Below the pieces are notes generated by a model. It searched no databases, was not told the origin of the DNA, and saw nothing but the letters and a program-made list of their open reading frames with translations. Both the position numbers and the translations under genes were made by a program. A stretch of DNA of 64,000 nt from the NCBI GenBank assembly GCA_004558115.1, contig SFDT01000001.1, positions 27,907-91,906 on the forward strand, in the 5' to 3' direction. The DNA is from Clostridiales bacterium (GTDB lineage Bacteria > Bacillota > Clostridia > Oscillospirales > Oscillospiraceae). Positions 59,081-64,000 of the stretch are shown piece by piece (within the stretch, counting starts at the first letter, position 1; the number at the start of each line of letters is the position of its first letter).

Positions 59081-60103
59081 TCAAAATGTGTCCCGGATCA
59101 CCAGTTCCCCGTTGATGATGACCTTCCGTTCCTCCTGCAGCACGGATTCATCCCGCAGGGCCTCCGCCATCCAGTCGGCGCAGAGGCAGGATATCCGGTC
59201 ATAATTGACGCTGATGGTACTCAGCCGGGGATAGAACCAGTCCGCCATCTCAATGTTGTCGTGGCCGATGATGGCCAGGTCCTCCGGGATGCGGACGCTG
59301 TGCTCATGCAGGGCCTTCATGACGCCCAGGGCCATGATGTCGTTGTGGACAAAGCAGGCGTTGGCCTCCCGGAAGGCGTCGATCTGCTGGGAGGCGATCT
59401 GGTAGCCGCTTTCAAAGTCGTATTTTCCGTAAAACATCCGCTCCGGGGAGATGGAGAGGCCGTGGGCCTCCAGGGCGGAGGCAAAGCCGGCGTGCTTGCG
59501 GGCCACATCCGCCCGGCCCTCAATGCCCAGCACCTCAATGAAGCGGTCATACCCCTTTTCCGCAAAGGCGTTCCCCACCAGCTGCCCGCTGCGGATGTGG
59601 TTGCTGGCGATCACAAAGGAATACGGCGCGCCGTCATCCGGGTCATAGACAAAAATGCAGGGCATCTTGTTCTGATGCAGCAGCTCCAGCAGCCGGGGGT
59701 CCAGGGAGGTCCGGTTCACCACCAGGCCGTCCACCCGGCGGTTGCGGATGTACTGCTCAATATTGGACATTTCCCGGCTGTCGGAGGGGAAATGGTTGTC
59801 GAAGATGGGGATCAGGTCCAGCTCATACCGGTACAGCTGCTGGCGGATGCTGTAATACAGCGTGCTCTGGGCCACGTTTTTGGTGAAGCTCTCAAAGTTC
59901 TCGGAAAACACATAGCCCACGGCGCCGCTGCGGTTGGTCTTCAGGCCCCGGGCGGCGCTGTTGAAGGTGAAGCTGTACTGCTCCGCCAGGGCTTTCACCC
60001 GCTCACGGGTCTTTTCCGACACCAGCGGGCTGTCGTTGAGACACCTGGAGACCGTGGACTGGGAAACACCGGCCAGGGCGGCCAGTTCCTTGGATGTGAT
60101 CAT
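59081..60103 (-). CDS. LacI family regulator of the sulfatase locus
   Basis: A 340-residue LacI/PurR-type repressor. The headpiece is ELAALAGVSQSTVSRCLNDS (residues 5-24), and the sensor domain contains VDGLVVNRTSLD and DLAIIGHDNIEMADWFYPRLS as in sugar-sensing members. ATG at 60101-60103 is the only plausible start; GGAGG is 13 nt upstream. It lies between the two sulfatase genes. A common operator motif at all three promoters suggests it represses both sulfatases and itself until a sulfated sugar-like inducer is present; that is inference. Confidence 0.9.
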   Translation of the reverse strand: MITSKELAALAGVSQSTVSRCLNDSPLVSEKTRERVKALAEQYSFTFNSAARGLKTNRSGAVGYVFSENFESFTKNVAQSTLYYSIRQQLYRYELDLIPIFDNHFPSDSREMSNIEQYIRNRRVDGLVVNRTSLDPRLLELLHQNKMPCIFVYDPDDGAPYSFVIASNHIRSGQLVGNAFAEKGYDRFIEVLGIEGRADVARKHAGFASALEAHGLSISPERMFYGKYDFESGYQIASQQIDAFREANACFVHNDIMALGVMKALHEHSVRIPEDLAIIGHDNIEMADWFYPRLSTISVNYDRISCLCADWMAEALRDESVLQEERKVIINGELVIRDTF

Positions 60104-60132
60104 ACGGCAGACAGCGCCTCCCTTCCAAATGG

Positions 60133-60143
60133 CATCGTATGCA
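60133..60143 (-). promoter_or_regulatory. candidate LacI operator in its own leader
   Basis: CATCGTATGCA, sharing CGTATGCA with the sites at 59017-59030 and 60284-60297, about 15-25 bp downstream of the predicted start of the LacI transcript. Confidence 0.5.
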
Positions 60144-60163
60144 GCATCTGAGTTATCAGTGTC

Positions 60164-60192
60164 ATCATACCATGTGTTTTCGGGGAGCACAA
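60164..60192 (-). promoter_or_regulatory. promoter of the sulfatase-locus LacI gene
   Basis: Minus strand TTGTGC, 17-bp spacer, TATGAT (60169-60164). Confidence 0.6.
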
Positions 60193-60275
60193 GAGAAAAT
60201 CCCCGGTTCTCTTTGAATTTCAGCCCTTTATTTTTCCATTTTCTCTGAAAAAACAGAAAAAATTTTGCCACCCTC

Positions 60276-60303
60276 TTGTTTTTGAATTCGTATGCATTAT
60301 AAT
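60276..60303 (+). promoter_or_regulatory. sulfatase copy 2 promoter with embedded LacI operator
   Basis: TTGTTT (60276-60281), 16-bp spacer, TATAAT (60298-60303). The operator-like GAATTCGTATGCAT (60284-60297) fills the spacer, an ideal position for repression. Confidence 0.7.
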
Positions 60304-60357
60304 AAAAGCACGTCAGAAACGCCGCCCGGCGCAACACAACAGGAAAGGACAGATACC

Positions 60358-61893
60358 ATGAAAGCGATCTTTATTCTGGCAGACAGCACCAACCGCCGCT
60401 TCCTGAATCTATACGGCTCCAAATCCCCCGCCCTCACCCCCAACATCGACCGCATCGCCGCCAGAGGCACCGTGTTTGAAAACCACTGGTGCGGCTCCGC
60501 CCCCTGTATGCCCGCCCGGCGGGACATCATGACCGGCCGCCTGAACTTTCTGGAAAAGCCCTGGGGCGGCATTGAGCCCTTTGACCAGACGCTGCCAGCC
60601 CTGCTGAAGACCCGCAACGTCTACACCCGCATGGTCACGGACCACTACCTCTACTTCCACGTGGGCGGCGAGAACTACTGGAACGACTTCACCTCCTGGG
60701 AAATGATCCGCGGCCAGGAGTTCGACTCCCTGAATATGCCCGCCGGCCCCAACGGCATCCTGGACTGCGCCCGCCCCGATGGCTACAAGGGCATCTATTC
60801 CCGGGAGCATGACGAGACCTACGGTGCTTTCCGCTCCGAGGAGGAGTACCCCAGCCCCATGACCATGAAAAACGCCGCCGCCTGGCTGGAGAAAAACGCC
60901 GACGCCGACAATTTCATGCTGTGGGTGGAGGGCTTTGACCCCCACGAGCCCTTTGACGTGCCCCAGAAATACATCGACCTCTACCGGGAGGAAGCCGGAG
61001 ACACCTACGAGGGCCAGCCCTGCTACTGGCCGGAATACCGCAAGAACATCTTCACCGATGAGGAGACCCGCCATCTGAACGTCCGCTACAAGGCGCTGCT
61101 GACCATGACAGACCACTACATCGGCAAGATCCTGGATGTGCTGGACCGCCACGATATGTGGAAGGACACCATGGTGATCTTCACCACGGACCACGGCTAC
61201 ATGCTGGGCGAGCACGACTACATGGCCAAAAACTACATGCCCGCCTACAACGAGGTGTTCCACATCCCCCTGGTGGTATGGGACCCCCGCGTCCAGAACC
61301 AGCCCGCCCGGGTGTCCGGCCTGACCCAGAACATCGACATGTTCCCCACGCTGCTGAACTATTTCGGCGTGGACATGGGCCAGCTCCACTACCCCATCCA
61401 CGGCAAAGACCTTGCTCCCATGCTGTCCGGCCAGCAGGCCTCCCTGCGGGACGGCATCATCTACGGCTACTTCGGCAAGAGCGTCAACTACACCGACGGC
61501 AAGCGCACCTATTTCCGGGCTGCCGCCACGCCGGAGAACCGCCCTCTGAACGTCTACACCGCCATTCCCACCACGCTGCGCCAGTATTACGGCGTGGGCT
61601 GCATCGCACCGGAGGACTACTGCAAGATCCGTCCGGGTGCCTCTCTGCCCTACACCAATTATCCGGTGTACAGCTTCCCGGCGGACATCATTGATTTCAA
61701 AAATCCCTCCCAGGAATACAGCAAGCGCGCCCAGCAGAACAGCGAGACCTGCCTGTTTGACCAGGAGACGGATTACGAGCAGGAGCATCCCCTCCAGGAC
61801 CCGGCCCTGCTGGCGGAATACGAGGGCAAGCTGAAAGCCTGCATGGAGGCCCACCAGGCTCCCGCCGAGCAGTATGAGCGGCTGGGGCTGTAA
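60358..61893 (+). CDS. sulfatase, type I (formylglycine-dependent), copy 2
   Basis: A 511-residue sulfatase. CMPAR with Cys50 is the formylglycine site; DSTNRR at residues 9-14 and TTDHGYMLGEHD (about 275) provide calcium ligands and the active-site loop. No signal peptide. ATG at 60358 has AAAGGA at good spacing. It is followed after 45 bp by the anion exporter gene, probably as one operon. Substrate unknown; the heparan/glycosaminoglycan or mucin sulfate type is plausible for a gut anaerobe. Confidence 0.92.
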   Translation: MKAIFILADSTNRRFLNLYGSKSPALTPNIDRIAARGTVFENHWCGSAPCMPARRDIMTGRLNFLEKPWGGIEPFDQTLPALLKTRNVYTRMVTDHYLYFHVGGENYWNDFTSWEMIRGQEFDSLNMPAGPNGILDCARPDGYKGIYSREHDETYGAFRSEEEYPSPMTMKNAAAWLEKNADADNFMLWVEGFDPHEPFDVPQKYIDLYREEAGDTYEGQPCYWPEYRKNIFTDEETRHLNVRYKALLTMTDHYIGKILDVLDRHDMWKDTMVIFTTDHGYMLGEHDYMAKNYMPAYNEVFHIPLVVWDPRVQNQPARVSGLTQNIDMFPTLLNYFGVDMGQLHYPIHGKDLAPMLSGQQASLRDGIIYGYFGKSVNYTDGKRTYFRAAATPENRPLNVYTAIPTTLRQYYGVGCIAPEDYCKIRPGASLPYTNYPVYSFPADIIDFKNPSQEYSKRAQQNSETCLFDQETDYEQEHPLQDPALLAEYEGKLKACMEAHQAPAEQYERLGL

Positions 61894-61938
61894 AGGGAGT
61901 TCCCCTTTCGGCCATCACATCAGAAAGAAGGCTCCCGG

Positions 61939-62661
61939 ATGACATTGTATTTCATTGCCTGTGTGCTGGGACAGTTTTTGCAGACCGCCGCGGGCTTCGG
62001 CTTCGGCATTTTGGTCATGGCTGTGGCCGGTATGTTTCTGCCGGTGACGGCAGTCGCCTCCGCCAACGGACTTTTGGGTCCCCTGACGAACCTGTTTTTC
62101 CTGTTCCGGTACTGGCGAAAGCTGAACCTGCGGCTGATCTTCTGGCCCGCCCTCAGCGGACTGGTGGCCGGCACCGTGGCTATCTACACCATTCAGTTCA
62201 TTCCCCTGACCTTCCTGCGGGGACTGCTGGGCATCGCGCTGGTGGGCTTGAGCCTGTATTTCATGCTGTTCCAGCAGCGGATCCACATTCTCCCCACCCC
62301 CCGCAACGGCATCATCGCTGGCGCCTGCGGCGGCCTTCTCTCCGGCTACTTCTCCACCGGCGGTCCGCCCCTGGTGCTGTACCTGCTGTCCGTGCAGGAT
62401 GATAAGGAGACGTATATCGTCTGCGTCCAGACCCTCTACCTGATCCTCAGCATCGGCAACACTGCCGGCCGGATCGCCTCCGGCTATGTCACCGCCGAGG
62501 TGCTGCAAATGAGCGCCATCGGCCTGGTGGGCGCGGGAGTGGGGCTGTGGCTGGGGCTGAAGGTGGTAGACCGGCTGAACATCCAGCTGCTGCGCATCAT
62601 CGCCTATATCATCATCGGCCTCAGCGGATTGTGGATGATCCTCAACGCCTGGGTGCTTTGA
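61939..62661 (+). CDS. TauE/SafE (TSUP) family anion exporter
   Basis: A 240-residue membrane protein with seven to eight helices in two repeats. The first repeat has GQFLQTAAGFGFGILVMAV and the second GACGGLLSGYFSTGGPPLVLYL, typical of TSUP transporters for sulfite, sulfate or sulfonates. Directly behind sulfatase copy 2, it could expel the sulfate or sulfite released inside the cell. Role inferred from context. Confidence 0.88.
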   Translation: MTLYFIACVLGQFLQTAAGFGFGILVMAVAGMFLPVTAVASANGLLGPLTNLFFLFRYWRKLNLRLIFWPALSGLVAGTVAIYTIQFIPLTFLRGLLGIALVGLSLYFMLFQQRIHILPTPRNGIIAGACGGLLSGYFSTGGPPLVLYLLSVQDDKETYIVCVQTLYLILSIGNTAGRIASGYVTAEVLQMSAIGLVGAGVGLWLGLKVVDRLNIQLLRIIAYIIIGLSGLWMILNAWVL

Positions 62662-62673
62662 TCAACTATGAAA

Positions 62674-62715
62674 AGAGGCCCCTGAAGCCAAATGGCTTCA
62701 GGGGCCTGCTTTTTT
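62674..62715 (+). terminator. bidirectional terminator between exporter and maturase genes
   Basis: Perfect 15-bp stem 62676-62690 / 62693-62707 with A and T flanks. Confidence 0.93.
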
Positions 62716-62718
62716 CCG

Positions 62719-63861
62719 TTATTTTGCGCCGCCGTAGGGAGAGCGCCTCGCCAAGATCAGCCGCACCGCCTGCTCCAGCTGGCGGCCTCTGGCGGTGAAA
62801 AACGCCCGGTAGGCCTCGCAGTAGAAATTCCGGTCCAGCCGCCCGTCCTCCAGAGCCAGCCGGTCCCGGCGGCAGCCGTTGCGGCAGATGCCGTACAGGC
62901 CGCACTTCCGGCACTCCTCCGGCACCCGCAGGGAGGCCTGGATGAAGGCCTGAGCCACTTCTCCCTGCTGCATCTGGGCAAAGGACTGCTCGCCCACGGT
63001 GCCCATCCGCCACTGGTCCAGCACGTAGAAGTCGCAGGGGTAGACGCCGCCGTCTCCCTCCACCACGAACTGAACGGAGCAGCAGCCGGTCATGCTGCAT
63101 ACCTCCGGCCGCTCGCCCAGCAGGATGCTCATCCAGTTGTCCAGGTGGCGGATGCTGACGTAATCGCCCTTTTGCAGGTCGGCAAACCACAGGTCAAACA
63201 GCCGGATCAGAAAATCGCCGTATTCCCGGCTGGAGAGATGGTACTTCTCCCCGCCCCGCTGGCTGTCCAGCGGCTCCAGGCAGGGGATGAACTGTAACCA
63301 GCGAAAGCCCTGCTTTTGATAAAAGTGATAGATCTGCCCGATAGACCGGGCGTTTTTCCCGGTGACCACGCAGAGGATGTTGTACTCCACATGATACCGG
63401 TCAAAGAGCTTCGCCGCGTGCATCACCCGGTTGAACGTGCCCTTTCCGGCCCGGTCCTTCCGGTTCAGATTGTGCAGCTCCGCCGGCCCGTCCAGGGAAA
63501 GGCCCACCAGAAAGTGGTTTTCCGCCAGGAACGCCGCCCACGCCTCGTCAATGCAGTAGCCGTTGGTCTGAATGGCGTTGTGGATGCGCACGCCGGGTCT
63601 GGCGTATTTTTTTTGCAGCTCCACCACGCTCCGGTAAAACGCCAGTCCGGCCAGCGTGGGCTCCCCGCCCTGGAAGGCAAAGGAGCAGATGCCCTCGGCG
63701 TATTCCATGGCGGCGGCAATGACCTGTTCCATCCGCTCCAGGGACAGCATTCCCTCAAAGGCGTGCTCCCGGTGCTCCGCCACATCCCGGTAAAAGCAGT
63801 AGGCGCAGGCCATGTTGCAGGCCGAGGAGGCCGGTTTGATCAAAACGTTGACCGCAGGCAT
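62719..63861 (-). CDS. anaerobic sulfatase maturase (radical SAM/SPASM)
   Basis: A 380-residue radical SAM enzyme that oxidises the active-site cysteine or serine of sulfatases to formylglycine without oxygen. The radical SAM cluster ligands are Cys15, Cys19 and Cys22 (CNMACAYC), FAFQGGEPTLAGL follows, and the C-terminal SPASM region has CCSVQFVVEGDGGVYPCDFY and CRKCGLYGICRNGC for two auxiliary clusters. ATG at 63859-63861 follows GAAAGGAG. It sits beside the sulfatases, whose CxPxR motifs it would modify. The genes converge and share a terminator. Confidence 0.93.
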   Translation of the reverse strand: MPAVNVLIKPASSACNMACAYCFYRDVAEHREHAFEGMLSLERMEQVIAAAMEYAEGICSFAFQGGEPTLAGLAFYRSVVELQKKYARPGVRIHNAIQTNGYCIDEAWAAFLAENHFLVGLSLDGPAELHNLNRKDRAGKGTFNRVMHAAKLFDRYHVEYNILCVVTGKNARSIGQIYHFYQKQGFRWLQFIPCLEPLDSQRGGEKYHLSSREYGDFLIRLFDLWFADLQKGDYVSIRHLDNWMSILLGERPEVCSMTGCCSVQFVVEGDGGVYPCDFYVLDQWRMGTVGEQSFAQMQQGEVAQAFIQASLRVPEECRKCGLYGICRNGCRRDRLALEDGRLDRNFYCEAYRAFFTARGRQLEQAVRLILARRSPYGGAK

Positions 63862-63914
63862 CTCTTTTTCTCCTTTCTCTCCACGGCACAGCGCCGCATA
63901 GTGCCAACACCGCT

Positions 63915-63943
63915 ATCATACCATCCGGCGGCCAAGAACACAA
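63915..63943 (-). promoter_or_regulatory. promoter of the sulfatase maturase gene
   Basis: Minus strand TTGTGT (63943-63938), 17-bp spacer, TATGAT (63920-63915). No TCGTATGCA motif here, so the maturase seems to be outside the LacI control. Confidence 0.6.
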
Positions 63944-63947
63944 CCGG

Positions 63948-64000
63948 TCAAATGATATGCCGGTCCGCCGCGCAGGCGGTGGCCCAGGTCATCTGGGCCG
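63948..64000 (-). CDS. possible C-terminal end of a gene cut by the window edge
   Basis: Minus strand reads an open frame ending QMTWATACAADRHII and TGA at 63950-63948. The composition is coding-like but only about 17 codons are visible, so no family can be named. Confidence 0.3.
   Translation of the reverse strand, partial: AQMTWATACAADRHII

Noticed and set aside
1..64000. CRISPR arrays, insertion sequences, prophage or rRNA genes
   Set aside because: No regularly spaced repeats, no transposase, integrase or phage structural gene, and no rRNA sequence was recognised in the window.

Overview
The window reads as a chromosomal segment of a GC-rich anaerobic Firmicute, most likely an Oscillospiraceae gut commensal of the Flavonifractor / Lawsonibacter / Pseudoflavonifractor type. 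This rests on gene content and style only: ferredoxin-linked 2-oxoacid oxidation, an anaerobic radical-SAM sulfatase maturase, rubrerythrin, a T-box leader, RNase J, phosphate butyryl/acetyltransferase, AGGAGG ribosome sites and frequent GTG/TTG starts. No species call is made. Coding density is high, genes sit on both strands in short operons, and most are closed by clear hairpin-plus-T terminators. I see no insertion sequence, prophage, CRISPR array or rRNA; there is one tRNA (Ser-GGA).

Layout. 1-4.3 kb: a GntR/FCD regulator divergent from a P-loop ATPase plus a four-subunit 2-oxoacid:ferredoxin oxidoreductase. 4.4-5.8 kb: a T-box controlled branched-chain aminotransferase. 5.9-9.0 kb: a GNAT, a membrane zinc-ribbon protein and htpG. 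9.0-15.2 kb: a five-gene peptide ABC transporter operon ending in a DUF3810 metallopeptidase-like protein. 15.2-24 kb: AI-2E-type permease, lipid kinase, NUDIX, a Ca/Na-type antiporter behind a manganese (yybP-ykoY) riboswitch, a histidine phosphatase-GNAT fusion, a small YtxH-like protein, tRNA-Ser, a patatin and a Na/Pi symporter. 24-31 kb: thioredoxin reductase-like protein divergent from rubrerythrin, a polar amino acid ABC transporter, an M20 amidohydrolase and a TIM-barrel isomerase. 31-39.8 kb: NCS2 permease, MarR-MATE pair, DegV, then arginine deiminase, ornithine carbamoyltransferase and a YfcC/ArcD-like carrier, then an ECF S component. 40-48.5 kb: the conserved gdpP-rplI-dnaB-tilS-hpt-ftsH operon, interrupted between hpt and ftsH by an unusual element containing an exact 80-bp copy of the hpt 3' end. 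48.6-57.4 kb: MFS, LacI regulator, RNase J, phosphate acyltransferase, a second NCS2 permease and argH. 57.4-64 kb: a sulfatase island.

The most coherent unit that may be new is the sulfatase island: two paralogous sulfatases without signal peptides, a LacI-family regulator between them, a TauE/SafE-type anion exporter and an anaerobic sulfatase maturase. A shared TCGTATGCA operator-like motif occurs at all three promoters of the regulator/sulfatase part, one copy lying between the -35 and -10 boxes. Other points worth a second look are the hpt-tail duplication, the riboswitch-controlled antiporter with its mutually exclusive terminator, the phosphatase-acetyltransferase fusion, and ATTCAT (ArgR-like) motifs before the amino acid transporter and argH.
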